Notes: a model not told the origin generated them from the sequence alone. A DNA stretch of 64,000 bases from Desulforamulus ruminis DSM 2154 (GCF_000215085.1 NC_015589.1:3484120-3548119); one strand, 5' to 3'; shown: positions 1-9,224, numbered from the stretch's first letter. Numbers and translations are program-made.

Positions 1-140
1 CATCCGGTGTCCACCTCGTTCCAGTTAAGCTGAGGCAGGGAATTATGCACCAGCATAATATCGTTGAAACCAGTGTAACCATTACTCTTGTTTTGTTCCA
101 GAGATAAACGAATGTGTTCCAGTTTCCTGTCCAATCGCAA
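1..140 (-). CDS. fni: Type 2 isopentenyl-diphosphate delta-isomerase, N-terminal part, cut by window edge
   Basis: About 46 N-terminal residues are visible; the rest lies left of the window. The translated start has the pattern RKLEHIRLSLEQ, then GFNDIMLVHNSLPQLNWNEVD, which matches the N-terminus of FMN-dependent type 2 IPP isomerases (basic start, HI..AL, G..DI..VH..LP, VD). The family interconverts IPP and DMAPP for isoprenoid synthesis. I chose a TTG start at 140 because AGGGGG lies about 8 bases upstream. The short visible part limits certainty. Confidence 0.72.
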   Translation of the reverse strand, partial: MRLDRKLEHIRLSLEQNKSNGYTGFNDIMLVHNSLPQLNWNEVDTG

Positions 141-290
141 CAGTTTGTCCCCCTAACATGGTTCCGGTTATTTTCTCGAAAAATATCTATAATTAATAGA
201 ATATCACCATTACAAAGGAACTATTTCTTCCGCCACGGGTGAATCCCCTTCTAAAGGTTGAATATATCTTACAGTTTAGGAAGAAATTTA

Positions 291-323
291 AAAAAGGTAG
301 TCTTTAATAAAGACTGCCTTTTT
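291..323 (-). terminator. Bidirectional intrinsic terminator after typA
   Basis: A 13-bp stem (AAGGNAGTCTTTA and its complement, one G-T pair) is flanked by A and T runs on both sides. It sits 32 bases downstream of the typA stop and can also act in the plus direction. Confidence 0.8.
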
Positions 324-354
324 AATAAACAAAATCATTTGATACACTTCCTGT

Positions 355-2184
355 TTAGGCCAAGTTGCTGTTCTTTTTAGCCCTGGCCCTCTCACTTTTG
401 TCCAATAGCCTTTTTCTGATTCTTAGGCTCTTGGGGGTTACTTCCAATAGTTCATCATCCCCCAGGTATTCAATGCATTCTTCCAGGCTCATGGTGCGGG
501 GCTCTTCCAGTTTTACAGTGGCCTCGGCGGTACTGGCACGGTGATTGGTCAACTGTTTTTTCTTACATACGTTGACTTCAATATCCTGATCCCTGGCGTG
601 CTCTCCCACCACCATTCCCTCATAGACCTTGGTTCCGGGAGTAACAAACAAAGTACCCCTTCCCTGGGCCCCCAACAAGCCGTACTGGGTGGCTTCCCCG
701 GATTCAAAGGCAATTAGCACGCCCTGATAACGGCGCTTGATCTCTCCTTTGAACGGTTCATAGCCCTGGAAGGTATGATTCATCACGGCATGGCCCCGGG
801 TTTCCGTCAGCAATTGAGAGCGGAAACCAATTAATCCCCGGGCCGGTACGATAAACTCCAGGCGCAGTTGACCCGGGCCGTTAGGACCCATGTTCACCAT
901 TTCGCCTCTCCGGTTGCCCAGGGTTTCCATCACCGAGCCCATTTTATCTTCAGGAATATCCACCAGCAGCAATTCCATGGGTTCCAGCAGTTGACCCTTG
1001 TCATCCTTTCGGCAGATTACTTCCGGCTTGGAAACTTGAAGCTCAAATCCTTCCCGGCGCATGGTTTCGATTAAAATGGAGAGATGCAGTTCACCCCGCC
1101 CGGCCACCTTAAAAATATCCGGGGAATCGGTATCCTGGACTCTCATGCTCACGTTTTTCTCCGCCTCTTTATAAAGCCGGGCCCGTAGTTTACGGGAGGT
1201 AACATGTTCGCCTTCCTGTCCGGCAAAGGGGCTGTCATTCACCATAAAGGTCATCTCCAGGGTGGGCTCGTCCACAACAATGGAGGGTAACGCTTCCGGT
1301 TGATCTTTATCGGTGATGGTGTCCCCAATCATAATGTCTTCTATTCCGGAAACCACGACAATTTCTCCACAGGAAGCCTGAGGAACTTCCACCCGCTCCA
1401 GCCCTTCAAAGGCATAAACCCGTCCAATGCGGTAATTCTTACGGCTCCCCTCCCGGTTAATGACCATAACCGTTTCTCCCCCGGAGATGCTTCCTCTGGC
1501 AATACGGCCGACGGCAATCCTGCCGATATAGGAATCATATTCGGTATTATTCACCAGCATCTGCAGAGGGGCATCCGCGTCCCCCACAGGCGCCGGAAAA
1601 TGACGGATAATGGTCTCAAAAAGGGGTTGCAGATCCTTTCCGGGCACAGCCGGGTCCAAGGTTGCGATACCCTGGCGGGCAATGGCATAAACCACCGGGA
1701 AATCCAACTGCTCGTCACTGGCTCCCAGCTCAAAGAACAACTCCAGTATTTCGTCCACCACTTCATCAATGCGGCTGTCCGGGCGGTCAATCTTATTGAT
1801 TACCACCACCGGAACCAGATTTAATTCCAATGCCTTACGCAGGACAAAGCGGGTCTGAGGCATCGGTCCCTCGGAGGCATCCACCAGCAGCAGCACTCCG
1901 TCTACCATTTTTAAGACCCGTTCCACTTCTCCGCCGAAATCCGAGTGTCCCGGCGTATCTACGATATTAATCTTAACACCTTCATAACGGATGGAGGTAT
2001 TCTTGGAAAGGATGGTGATGCCCCTTTCCTTTTCCAGGTCATTGGAGTCCATGACCCGTTCTTCTACAATCTGATTTGCACGAAAAATACCACTTTGCTT
2101 TAACATACCGTCAACCAGCGTCGTCTTTCCATGGTCAACGTGAGCGATAATGGCAATATTTCTTATGTCCATGCGGGATGTCAT
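355..2184 (-). CDS. typA: Translational GTPase TypA/BipA
   Basis: A 609-aa ribosome-associated GTPase of the EF-G-like family, involved in ribosome assembly and stress adaptation. The N-terminal G domain shows the P-loop AHVDHGKTT, the switch region with RGITI, DTPGH, and NKID. It is followed by EF-Tu domain 2-like, EF-G domain III/V-like and the TypA-specific C-terminal regions ([16 protein letters not shown] is typical). Two ATGs lie close together: the one at 2190 is only 2 bases from AGGAGG, while the one at 2184 has an 8-base spacer, so 2184 is preferred. Length and motifs are normal for the family. It appears to be transcribed alone. Confidence 0.95.
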   Translation of the reverse strand: MTSRMDIRNIAIIAHVDHGKTTLVDGMLKQSGIFRANQIVEERVMDSNDLEKERGITILSKNTSIRYEGVKINIVDTPGHSDFGGEVERVLKMVDGVLLLVDASEGPMPQTRFVLRKALELNLVPVVVINKIDRPDSRIDEVVDEILELFFELGASDEQLDFPVVYAIARQGIATLDPAVPGKDLQPLFETIIRHFPAPVGDADAPLQMLVNNTEYDSYIGRIAVGRIARGSISGGETVMVINREGSRKNYRIGRVYAFEGLERVEVPQASCGEIVVVSGIEDIMIGDTITDKDQPEALPSIVVDEPTLEMTFMVNDSPFAGQEGEHVTSRKLRARLYKEAEKNVSMRVQDTDSPDIFKVAGRGELHLSILIETMRREGFELQVSKPEVICRKDDKGQLLEPMELLLVDIPEDKMGSVMETLGNRRGEMVNMGPNGPGQLRLEFIVPARGLIGFRSQLLTETRGHAVMNHTFQGYEPFKGEIKRRYQGVLIAFESGEATQYGLLGAQGRGTLFVTPGTKVYEGMVVGEHARDQDIEVNVCKKKQLTNHRASTAEATVKLEEPRTMSLEECIEYLGDDELLEVTPKSLRIRKRLLDKSERARAKKNSNLA

Positions 2185-2365
2185 TGTCATATCCTCCTCT
2201 AAGGGCTACATAAAGATTTTACCCAACCAGCTTATTATATAATACTTTTTATTAATGTAGTGGTAATATTTCTTTCTGCCCGGGTAAAAGCTTCCTTATA
2301 CATCAACCGGATGAGCCGGTATTAAAAGAATAAATGGCCGGCTGCCCTGGAAAAGGAGCCGAAGA

Positions 2366-2400
2366 AAAATAAAAAGGCAACCTTGGGTAAAGGTTGCTTT
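2366..2400 (-). terminator. Intrinsic terminator
   Basis: On the minus strand AAGCAACCTT pairs with AAGGTTGC(C), followed by TTTTTATTTTT. It starts directly after the stop codon of the 60-aa protein at 2401. Confidence 0.85.
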
Positions 2401-2583
2401 TCAACGAAAGAAATTTTGCTGATGATGATAGCAGTGACCCTGCCGACGTTCCCATGGCCGCAGCATCTCAATAGATACGCCTTCTTTGGAACCTTCATCA
2501 TAAAGCAGTTGGTAAATTCCATTGCCAATAAAAGTGAGGCCCAGATAAACAGCTCCCAGCAGAGGGAAAATAACCTTTTTCAT
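2401..2583 (-). CDS. Small hypothetical membrane protein
   Basis: A 60-aa protein. Residues 1-28 form one hydrophobic segment after MKK (FPLLGAVYLGLTFIGNGIYQLL), either a membrane anchor or an uncleaved signal. The rest is polar with a His-rich end (GHCYHHQQNFF). A GGGGAG motif lies 11 bases upstream of the ATG and a strong terminator follows the stop, both supporting a real gene. I do not recognise a family. Confidence 0.5.
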   Translation of the reverse strand: MKKVIFPLLGAVYLGLTFIGNGIYQLLYDEGSKEGVSIEMLRPWERRQGHCYHHQQNFFR

Positions 2584-2674
2584 TTGGACTTACACTCCCC
2601 GAATTACTTTCCTTCTACACTTTTCGCCATTCATTTCCAAATCCCTTCAGCTTCTCCAAAAATAATCAATTTTT

Positions 2675-3025
2675 TTAATTATCAATTTGGACTGATTTTA
2701 CAGTAATACAACCACCCTGCCCGGGTTTTTCCACAGTCAGTTCGTCTTCCGAGTCATTGTCCCAGGTCAGCCTTATGGTTAATGGAACTTCCAAGCCGCT
2801 GATATCCACCTTAGCCTGTCTCATCCAGTCATCGTTTAATCTTACAAAAATCAGTTCTGTCCGGCTGTTGCGAAACAGCTTCATCCTGGATTCTCCGACA
2901 ATTTTGTAAAAAACTGTGAATTCCTTAACCCCTTGATTAAAAAGTTCTTGCTCATGAATGGTAAATTCCAGTTTGCCGCGGACTTCCATCTCTTCGGTAA
3001 TCCGGTCTACAATTTCATCCGGCAT
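2675..3025 (-). CDS. Hypothetical protein
   Basis: A 116-aa soluble acidic protein, family not recognised. The ATG at 3025 is chosen over an upstream start at 3073 because GGGAGGGGG sits 6 bases before it. The C-terminal half looks beta-rich (VPLTIRLTWDNDSEDELTVE). It is the last of three small minus-strand genes (3464 to 2675) separated by an overlap and a 38-base gap, so they are probably one operon. I see no cysteines, signal or membrane segment in the part used. Confidence 0.6.
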   Translation of the reverse strand: MPDEIVDRITEEMEVRGKLEFTIHEQELFNQGVKEFTVFYKIVGESRMKLFRNSRTELIFVRLNDDWMRQAKVDISGLEVPLTIRLTWDNDSEDELTVEKPGQGGCITVKSVQIDN

Positions 3026-3063
3026 GGCTATCCCCCTCCCTTTGCCAAGCATCCCGGTTCCTT

Positions 3064-3273
3064 TTAACCGCACATTCCTTTTCTAAATTCACGAATGGTT
3101 AATTGGACATTGGGATTATTTAAAATTACCCGGTAAATGGAAACAACATCATAGGGTTCATTTTTTATGGTTTGTTGGGCGTATTCCAGGGCCGCTTCTT
3201 CCGTATCAAAGGCAGAAATTTCATCGCACTGGCCGCTAAGAATCTTGACCACCGGATAAATATTCAGGTTCAC
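3064..3273 (-). CDS. Hypothetical protein
   Basis: A 69-aa protein starting with GTG, which overlaps the stop of the gene before it (GTGA, 3270-3273). This suggests translational coupling, and GGAGG lies 10 bases upstream. The sequence (FDTEEAALEYAQQTI, YDVVSIYRV) reads as a small alpha/beta fold. Family not recognised. It is the middle gene of a three-gene operon. Confidence 0.6.
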   Translation of the reverse strand: MNLNIYPVVKILSGQCDEISAFDTEEAALEYAQQTIKNEPYDVVSIYRVILNNPNVQLTIREFRKGMCG

Positions 3274-3464
3274 CGGCCATCCACCTCCTCTATGATTTCA
3301 TAATCAGGGCAGTTCTTAACGTACTCGTGGAAAGATTTCAGGGCCATTTCAAGACCATCCGCAAAACCGTTATTGTATTCACTGGAAGACATTCCTTGAA
3401 TATAATGAAGATAAACAATGGTGTTTTTTTCCCATTCCTTAAGACATTGCTGTAAAGAAGTCAA
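3270..3464 (-). CDS. Hypothetical protein
   Basis: A 64-aa soluble, probably helical protein (LQQCLKEWEKN, GFADGLEMALKSFHEYVKN). It is the first gene of the three-gene set ending at 2675, and its stop codon overlaps the next start. AGGAGG lies upstream of the ATG. Family not recognised. Confidence 0.6.
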   Translation of the reverse strand: MTSLQQCLKEWEKNTIVYLHYIQGMSSSEYNNGFADGLEMALKSFHEYVKNCPDYEIIEEVDGR

Positions 3465-3546
3465 TGATCAGCCTCCTTTCCCGGATCTAAGATCTGCCAA
3501 ATTTATTGTTTCTATTTAATTTATTATTATCCTGCTAATTCTTTCA

Positions 3547-3576
3547 TTGACATAAAAACCCTGTACAATTTATGAT
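3547..3576 (+). promoter_or_regulatory. Sigma-A-type promoter
   Basis: TTGACA (3547-3552) and TATGAT (3571-3576) are separated by 18 bases, just upstream of the gene at 3595. Confidence 0.6.
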
Positions 3577-3594
3577 GGAACCGGAGGTGAAAAA

Positions 3595-3936
3595 ATGAGC
3601 TGGTTACTTAAATTATTGCTAAATAGCGCCGCATTGCTGGTTGCCGATTATGTTGTGCCCGGTATTGAAATTAAGGAATTTGCCTCCGCAGTCATTGCGG
3701 CCCTTTTACTGGGCTTTGTAAATACCTTTATTCGACCGGTCCTGGTATTTCTGACCTTTCCCCTGTCTGTGCTAACCCTCGGGCTATTTATTCTGGTGTT
3801 GAATGCCATCCTCTTTGCCTTGGTTTCCTGGTTTGTCCCCGGATTTAATGTGCTTACTTTTGGCGGTGCCTTCATGGGTGCACTGATTACTACCATCGTA
3901 AGCTGGCTGTTAAACATAATTTTAAATAGGGATTAG
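3595..3936 (+). CDS. YvlD-like membrane protein of the phage holin 4 superfamily
   Basis: A 113-aa very hydrophobic protein with four predicted membrane segments. The motifs LLGFVNTFIRPVLVFLTFPLSVLTLGLF and NAILFALVSWFVPGF are typical of the YvlD/holin 4-2 family, which is chromosomal in most Firmicutes and of unclear function. GGAGG lies before the ATG and a strong terminator follows, so it is a single-gene unit. There are no phage genes nearby, so a lysis role is unlikely. Confidence 0.8.
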   Translation: MSWLLKLLLNSAALLVADYVVPGIEIKEFASAVIAALLLGFVNTFIRPVLVFLTFPLSVLTLGLFILVLNAILFALVSWFVPGFNVLTFGGAFMGALITTIVSWLLNIILNRD

Positions 3937-3950
3937 AAAAGTCTGCTTTT

Positions 3951-3975
3951 ACCCTCCTGGCGGAGGGTTTTTTTA
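3951..3975 (+). terminator. Intrinsic terminator
   Basis: ACCCTCC-tggc-GGAGGGT followed by seven T, 14 bases after the YvlD-like stop. Confidence 0.9.
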
Positions 3976-4172
3976 TTTTCAGGGATCACCTTTTCCGCTT
4001 TAGTAAAACATCTACAAAATATACATCCAAATGTTTACTTTATTTTATATTATTTCAAGCAGCATAAAACTTCCTAATATACAAATAAAAATCCAGAATA
4101 ATTTTACTTAATTATCCAGTAATACATCTGGAAACAAAACCTTTTCTTATAACTACTGTCATAAATTATCTC

Positions 4173-4201
4173 GTATTATATAACTGTCTTTGTCCATAAT
4201 A
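4173..4201 (+). promoter_or_regulatory. Candidate sigma-G/F (forespore) promoter for the spore-protein gene
   Basis: GTATTA and CATAATA are separated by 16 bases, 50 bases before the start of the SASP gene. CATNNTA is the usual -10 of forespore sigma factors. The -35 match is partial. Confidence 0.4.
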
Positions 4202-4250
4202 ACATCAGAACCACAAATAAAGAAACAAAAATTCAAGGAGGGAATCAACA

Positions 4251-4514
4251 ATGACAAGCCGTAATACCAATCAGTCGGTAACCCCTGGTGCACAGAGTGC
4301 TTTGGATCAAATGAAATACGAAATCGCAGGCGAACTGGGTATCGCCAACTATCAGCAGTTGGACAAAGGCTCTCTGCCTAGCCGTGTTAACGGTTATGTA
4401 GGTGGCAACATGACCAAAAAACTGGTTGCTTATGCTGAACAGGCTCTTGCCAGCGGCAACAGCGCCCAAATCCTCCAGTCTGCTCCTACCGAACAAATCG
4501 GACAAAGGTCCTAA
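4251..4514 (+). CDS. Alpha/beta-type small acid-soluble spore protein
   Basis: An 87-aa DNA-binding protein that saturates and protects spore DNA in the forespore. The two family signatures are clear: ALDQMKYEIAGELGIANYQ, which contains the GPR protease cleavage context (EIAGELG), and GSLPSRVNGYVGGNMTKKLVAYAEQ. AAGGAGGGAA lies 7 bases before the ATG and a terminator follows. It indicates an endospore former. Confidence 0.95.
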   Translation: MTSRNTNQSVTPGAQSALDQMKYEIAGELGIANYQQLDKGSLPSRVNGYVGGNMTKKLVAYAEQALASGNSAQILQSAPTEQIGQRS

Positions 4515-4575
4515 TTAAACGGAAGGGCAACCGTCATATTCTCTTAGATTAGATGCCGGTTGAGCCCTCACCGCG

Positions 4576-4605
4576 AGGGGAGAGTGATCTTACACTCTCC
4601 CCTTG
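4576..4605 (+). terminator. Intrinsic terminator of the SASP gene
   Basis: GGGGAGAGTG-atctta-CACTCTCCCC followed by TTGTTAT. The stem is 10 bp. The 210 bases from here to the next gene show no other clear feature. Confidence 0.8.
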
Positions 4606-4815
4606 TTATATTGTTAATAAAGTAAATGCTCGAAGGCAATTATATCATCTTTATTATAAGAGGGGGACGTGATAAACATGCCTCCTCTTGCGCTGTATTA
4701 GAAAAAGGTTAAATGTTAATAATGATTTTGGATCAAAAAAATATCCCCCGGACGGTTAAAAAGGAAAACCCCGATGACCGCCGAATTATAAACATATCTG
4801 CTAAGGGGGAATCTT

Positions 4816-5049
4816 ATGCTGAAAAAATTTTGGTTTTTTATTCAAGCCTTGTTAAATCCTTTGGTTCCTTCCCGTTTAAAATATGAAGTAGCCGGATGCA
4901 TTGTTTATTTTATTAGTCCCATTGATTTTATACCGGACTTCATCCCTCTTTCCGGAAGAGCAGATGATCTGGTTGTCCTGCTCTGGGGCGTTAAACGCGG
5001 CTATGATCTGATTAAAGCCCATAAACAATCTCTGTCCAACAAAAAATAA
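4816..5049 (+). CDS. YkvA/DUF1232 family small membrane protein
   Basis: A 77-aa protein with the family's core motif SPIDFIPDFIPLSGRADDLVVL in the middle and basic ends. Function is unknown across the family; the core is thought to be membrane-associated. AAGGGGGAATCTT precedes the ATG. It stands alone between the SASP gene and a terminator. Confidence 0.8.
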   Translation: MLKKFWFFIQALLNPLVPSRLKYEVAGCIVYFISPIDFIPDFIPLSGRADDLVVLLWGVKRGYDLIKAHKQSLSNKK

Positions 5050-5083
5050 CCCTTGCTAAAGAGGCTAGTCCCAGCAAGCAATA

Positions 5084-5127
5084 ACCCCCGGCTCCACTTT
5101 ATTTCATGGTTCCGGAGGTTTATTTGT
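5084..5127. terminator. Hairpin terminator between convergent genes
   Basis: ACCCCCGGCTCCA pairs imperfectly with TGGTTCCGGAGGT (two internal mismatches), followed by TTATTTGTTAT on the plus strand. The T runs are short. Confidence 0.5.
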
Positions 5128-5172
5128 TATTTATTTATAAGCCATAGCGGCAGTCCATTTGTGTGGTTACGA

Positions 5173-5394
5173 TTAAAATAATTCCTTTAATATAAAGACT
5201 AAAAAGCACAGCCCAATAAAAATTCCTACATAGCGAAGGGTTTTATCCCGGTTTAAAGATATTTGTCTTTGGCGCTGCCGCTTTTCTCTAAGTTTTTTTT
5301 GTTCCGGATCCACATAGTCCAATTTTTTCAGTTTGGGTCTCTTACGAGGTGTAAATTCAATAACCTTGCCCCTAGTCCTCCCATTTTCTGTCAT
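5173..5394 (-). CDS. Small basic single-pass membrane protein
   Basis: A 73-aa protein with a highly basic N-terminal two thirds (RKRPKLKKLDYV, KKLREKRQRQRQ) and one C-terminal hydrophobic helix (YVGIFIGLCFLVFILKEL). This layout suggests a tail-anchored protein with a nucleic-acid- or lipid-binding arm. AAAGGGG lies 7 bases before the ATG. Family not recognised. Confidence 0.6.
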   Translation of the reverse strand: MTENGRTRGKVIEFTPRKRPKLKKLDYVDPEQKKLREKRQRQRQISLNRDKTLRYVGIFIGLCFLVFILKELF

Positions 5395-5442
5395 GTTGTT
5401 ACCCCTTTGATCCTCATTCTAAAAGTTCTATCCTATAATATC

Positions 5443-6039
5443 TTATTCAACTTCTTCTTTACCAATAGCATATCCCAAACTAAAAATATCTTTAAGTAAA
5501 TTATGTATCAATATCTCAGCCCACTGTACCACCTTGGGATTGGGTTTACTTTTATAAATTCTGGCCAATTCGTTGGATACCTCAGAAATCATTTCTCTGG
5601 AATCGTATTTTTCTTCAAATTCCGGTGAACAAAATATTTCCGCCCCCTCTTCAATGGAAGCGTTAAATTGGCTTTCCAGTCCACTGAAGTAACTCACAAT
5701 CTCATTTAATTCGCCCAATACCCCTTGTAAGGCCGATTCCATGCAGTAATCAAAAAATTGCTTCTTCTCCGCCTCTGGAAGACTCTCTAAAAGAGGTTTT
5801 CCTTCCTTATAATAATGCACCTGACAATTGGCCACATTCCCCTTTTCAAAGCCGGTTCCTTCAAAAAAATCCCTTAACCGTTTTTGGCCTAAGGAGCTAA
5901 CAACCCTTCCCTCCGTCAACCTGGCCATAATCTCCGGGGGACCCAGCTCGCACTTAACCCTCAGTACCTTAACTCCCTCAAGACTAAAAATATAATACTC
6001 TCCATATTTTTTCGTTTTAATTTTGTTCGGGTTCATCAT
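5443..6039 (-). CDS. Hypothetical protein
   Basis: A 198-aa soluble acidic protein, family not recognised. The N-terminal part looks beta-rich (KYGEYYIFSLEGVKVLRVKC). The rest is helical, ending in VVQWAEILIHNLLKDIFSLGYAIGKEEVE. AGAGGGGGG lies 5 bases before the first of two ATGs. The 48-base gap to the gene at 5394 allows cotranscription. Confidence 0.65.
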   Translation of the reverse strand: MMNPNKIKTKKYGEYYIFSLEGVKVLRVKCELGPPEIMARLTEGRVVSSLGQKRLRDFFEGTGFEKGNVANCQVHYYKEGKPLLESLPEAEKKQFFDYCMESALQGVLGELNEIVSYFSGLESQFNASIEEGAEIFCSPEFEEKYDSREMISEVSNELARIYKSKPNPKVVQWAEILIHNLLKDIFSLGYAIGKEEVE

Positions 6040-6851
6040 TAGAGCCCCCCTCTTAATCCCTATGATCTAATTCATTCTGTTCTATATGAAGGCTTGGATT
6101 GATCAATAGCTTGCTCATATCGAGCCTAAACACAAGCGCCGGATCCTTCTATTCCAAAATTTGCTTCTAAAAAACAAGCAAATCTATTGGCTAAATTCCC
6201 TATTCCCGCTGTAAAATCCTTCATAAGAAATGAAAAAACAGTCTACCCCTAAGAATACTATTATTTACTATGTGCAAAAAAATATTACATTAAATGAAGA
6301 TACCCCCTTGTGTTTAGAAAAACCGATGCTATAATAAAGTTAAGGTTAGTTAAAGTCAAATTATTAATAATTACTTCAATAATTTTCTTCCAAGTCCTCT
6401 ACAAAAATCGGCTATCGTGATTGATTTCACTTTAGCGAAACCACCCTGCACTAAATCGACAATTTTTCTTAAAATTTCTTCTACTTTTATGATTTAATAT
6501 ATTGAGCGAAAGTGTAAGTCATTGTAAAATTTAAATGTTGTTAATGTTCTTTCGCAAATTAAAAATTATTTTTATATTCTTATTAGTTGGGAATTATTAA
6601 ATCATTCTGAACATTGTTGCTAAACCATCTATTTCTTTTGGTAACCGGCTCTCAGTAATAAATTTCATATTATTTTTTAGTCTAAAAAAGAAGGTTTTTT
6701 TAAAATTGTGACAAATATGACAAATAGGACTTTTGTAGAAAAATCTGTCGAATGAATCAGGCAATTCGCTGACCAAACAAGGCTTAATTTTATTGGCTGG
6801 GTGGTTAGCATGCAAATGTATGACATTCTTTCAAGCAAAGGGGGAAAACCT
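6040..6851 (+). promoter_or_regulatory. Long AT-rich region upstream of the hydrogenase operon, with a sigma-A-like promoter
   Basis: No convincing gene is seen here. TTGTGT (6308-6313) and TATAAT (6330-6335) with 16 bases between them face the hydrogenase and would give a leader of about 510 bases. A Rex-like palindrome lies further down (6706-6723). A second, closer promoter may exist, but no good -35/-10 pair was found near the operator. Confidence 0.4.
6706..6723. promoter_or_regulatory. Candidate Rex (or FNR/CRP-type) operator
   Basis: TTGTGA-caaata-TGACAA matches the redox sensor Rex pattern TTGTGA-N6-TCACAA at 11 of 12 positions. The same stretch can also be read as a direct repeat of TGACAAATA. 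It lies 129 bases before the hydrogenase start. Confidence 0.45.
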
Positions 6852-8411
6852 ATGCAGAACCAAGCAGACAAAGAAAAAGAAAGGCAAGTTACTAGGCGGG
6901 GCTTCCTCAAAATGATGGGGGGCATTGGTTTAACAGGTATTACTGCAACCATTGCCGGATGCAGCACGGATCCTGCCGGTGGTAAGGGCTGGATGCCGCA
7001 GCAGTATCAGGTGGCCAGCACTTGGCCCGTTCAGGTAAAGGGCCGTATTCCCATCGATCCTACCAACCCATCCATTACCCGCGACGACCAAAAGTGCGTA
7101 TTGTGCGGCCAATGTATTGAGGTATGTCAGAGGGTGCAAACAGTTTTTGGCTATTACGAGCTTCCCATCAAGGACGATATCACCTGCGTGAACTGCGGAC
7201 AGTGCACCCTGTGGTGCCCTACAGCAGCCATCACCGAGCGGGATGACATCGATAAGGTGATTAAGGCCCTGGAAAACAAAGATATGCACGTGGTGGTTCA
7301 AACCGCTCCGGCTACCCGGGTTGGTTTAGGAGAAGAGTTCGGTATGGCGCCGGGAACCTTCGTAGAAGGCAAGCAGGTGGCTGCCTTGAAAAAGCTCGGA
7401 TTTGATGCCGTGTTTGATACCAACTTCTCTGCCGACCTGACCATTTTTGAAGAAGGTACCGAGTTAATTAAAAGAGTTACCGGCGAAATTAAAGAACCCC
7501 TGCCGCAGTTTACCTCCTGCAGCCCCGGTTGGGTTAAGTTCTGTGAATACTTCTACCCGGATCTGCTGGAGCACATGTCTACCTGTAAATCTCCCCAGCA
7601 GATGCTGGGCGCTATGATTAAGACTTATTACGCCAAGGAAAAGGGGATCAATCCCGAAAAGATCTTCTCGGTTTCCATCATGCCCTGTACGGCCAAAAAA
7701 TTTGAAGCTGCACGTCCGGAAATGAACAGTGCCGGTGAGTACGCCGGGAAACCTAATTTAAGAGACGTGGATGTGGTACTGACTACCCGGGAACTGGCTC
7801 GTCTCATTAAAATGAAAAACATTGATTTGAATACCCTTCCCGAGGCTAAATACGATTCCCTCATGGGCGAAAGCACCGGTGCCGGCCTCATCTTTGGTGC
7901 TACCGGCGGTGTTATGGAAGCAGCCATTCGTTCCGCCTATTTCCTGATTACCAAACAGGAGCCACCGGAAGCATTGTTGAATTTAACCCCGGTTCGTGGA
8001 CTGCCGGGTATTAAGGAGGCAGGCGTTGACATTCCCGGTGTTGGAACAGTGCGGGTGGCGGTTGCCCACGGTTTAAGCAACGCCCGGCCCATTTTGGAAG
8101 CGGTACGCAAGGGAGAGTCTCCCTACCACTTTATTGAATTCATGTGCTGCCCCGGCGGCTGCATCAGCGGCGGCGGACAGCCCAGAACCTCTCTGCCCCC
8201 TTCCGACGAAGTGCGTAAAGCTCGTATCGCCAGTCTTTATAATGCGGACGCTCATGTCTATGCTAAACGTAAGAGTCACGAAAACAAAGAGGTATTGGCC
8301 CTCTATGAAAAATTCCTGGAGCATCCCAACAGTCATTTAGCCCACGAGTTGCTGCACACTCACTATGAGGATCGTAGTAAACACCTGACTGTTAAGAAAC
8401 AAAACGCGTAA
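6852..8411 (+). CDS. Tat-exported [FeFe]-hydrogenase catalytic subunit
   Basis: A 519-aa H2-activating enzyme. Residues 12-37 form a twin-arginine signal (TRRGFLK), with a lipobox-like IAGC at Cys37, so the enzyme should act outside the membrane, possibly lipid-anchored. Two [4Fe-4S] motifs follow: C82..C85..C88..C92 and C112..C115..C118..C122. All three H-cluster signatures are present: TSCSPGW, MPCTAKKFEA and FMCCPGGCISGGGQP. The small-subunit domain is fused at the C-terminus. The ATG at 6852 has GGGGG 8 bases upstream; an in-frame ATG at 6801 has none. It is first in an operon with a ferredoxin subunit and an NrfD-type membrane subunit. HydE, F and G maturases are not in this window. Confidence 0.93.
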   Translation: MQNQADKEKERQVTRRGFLKMMGGIGLTGITATIAGCSTDPAGGKGWMPQQYQVASTWPVQVKGRIPIDPTNPSITRDDQKCVLCGQCIEVCQRVQTVFGYYELPIKDDITCVNCGQCTLWCPTAAITERDDIDKVIKALENKDMHVVVQTAPATRVGLGEEFGMAPGTFVEGKQVAALKKLGFDAVFDTNFSADLTIFEEGTELIKRVTGEIKEPLPQFTSCSPGWVKFCEYFYPDLLEHMSTCKSPQQMLGAMIKTYYAKEKGINPEKIFSVSIMPCTAKKFEAARPEMNSAGEYAGKPNLRDVDVVLTTRELARLIKMKNIDLNTLPEAKYDSLMGESTGAGLIFGATGGVMEAAIRSAYFLITKQEPPEALLNLTPVRGLPGIKEAGVDIPGVGTVRVAVAHGLSNARPILEAVRKGESPYHFIEFMCCPGGCISGGGQPRTSLPPSDEVRKARIASLYNADAHVYAKRKSHENKEVLALYEKFLEHPNSHLAHELLHTHYEDRSKHLTVKKQNA

Positions 8412-8438
8412 ATCCATACCTTCAGGAGGTGAAGATTC

Positions 8439-9224
8439 ATGTCAAAAGGTGTTTTAGTTGACCTGACCAAATGCGTAGGTTGCGGTAGCTGCACTGTGGC
8501 CTGCAAACTATGGAATGAAACCAAATGGGATGAAAAAAATCCTACCATTGGAGATAAAGCAAAATTAACGGATAAAAACTGGACTGTGGTTGATTTTAAA
8601 CAGGTTCAGGGAAAAGACGGCAAACCGGTATGGCGTTTCGTTAAGCATCAGTGCCTGCACTGCAAAGAACCCGCCTGTGCGTCCGCTTGTTTTGCCAAGG
8701 CCTTCCAGAAAACCGAAACAGGACCGGTTATCTATTATCCTCACCTGTGTGTTGGCTGTCGTTATTGCATGATTGCCTGTCCCTTCAATATTCCCAAATA
8801 CGAATGGGAAAAGGCTTTTCCCCTGGTAACCAAGTGCCAGATGTGTTCTACCAAGGTAGAAAAGGGTGAGGCTCCCGCCTGTGTATCCGTTTGTCCCGCC
8901 GGAGTATTTAAGTATGGGGATCGTGAAGAACTGTTACAGGAAGCAAAATCTACCATCGCCAAAGACTCCAAGTATATTCAGCATATCTTTGGTGAAAAAG
9001 AAGTGGGCGGTACCTCCTGGATGTATCTCTCCGATGTTCCCTTTGAGCAATTAGGCTTTAAAACCGATGTTACTACCCGGCCCCTGCCCAGCTATACAGC
9101 CAGCTTCATGCATGCAACACCTTATGTTGCAGTTACCTGGGGCGTTATTCTGACGGGTCTTTACCACTACACCAAGCGTCGCAACCAGATTTCCAAGGAA
9201 AATAACAAAAACTACAAGGCCTAA
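8439..9224 (+). CDS. HybA/DMSO reductase-type four-cluster ferredoxin subunit
   Basis: A 261-aa electron-transfer subunit. Four Cys groups for [4Fe-4S] clusters are visible: CVGCGSCTVACK, CLHCKEPACASACF, CVGCRYCMIACPF and CQMC...CVSVCP. A hydrophobic helix near the C-terminus (PYVAVTWGVILTGLY) would anchor it in the membrane. It has no Tat signal of its own, so it probably travels with the hydrogenase subunit (inference from HybA and PsrB-like systems). AGGAGGTG lies before the ATG, 27 bases after the hydrogenase stop. Confidence 0.9.
   Translation: MSKGVLVDLTKCVGCGSCTVACKLWNETKWDEKNPTIGDKAKLTDKNWTVVDFKQVQGKDGKPVWRFVKHQCLHCKEPACASACFAKAFQKTETGPVIYYPHLCVGCRYCMIACPFNIPKYEWEKAFPLVTKCQMCSTKVEKGEAPACVSVCPAGVFKYGDREELLQEAKSTIAKDSKYIQHIFGEKEVGGTSWMYLSDVPFEQLGFKTDVTTRPLPSYTASFMHATPYVAVTWGVILTGLYHYTKRRNQISKENNKNYKA

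Noticed and set aside
868-1824. Plus-strand reading frames opposite typA and, similarly, opposite nif, glgP and the tail genes
   Set aside because: They are antisense shadows of well-supported genes and have no family similarity or ribosome binding sites.
3595-3936. Phage holin indicating a prophage at 3.6 kb
   Set aside because: The protein is of the chromosomal YvlD type and no other phage genes are near.
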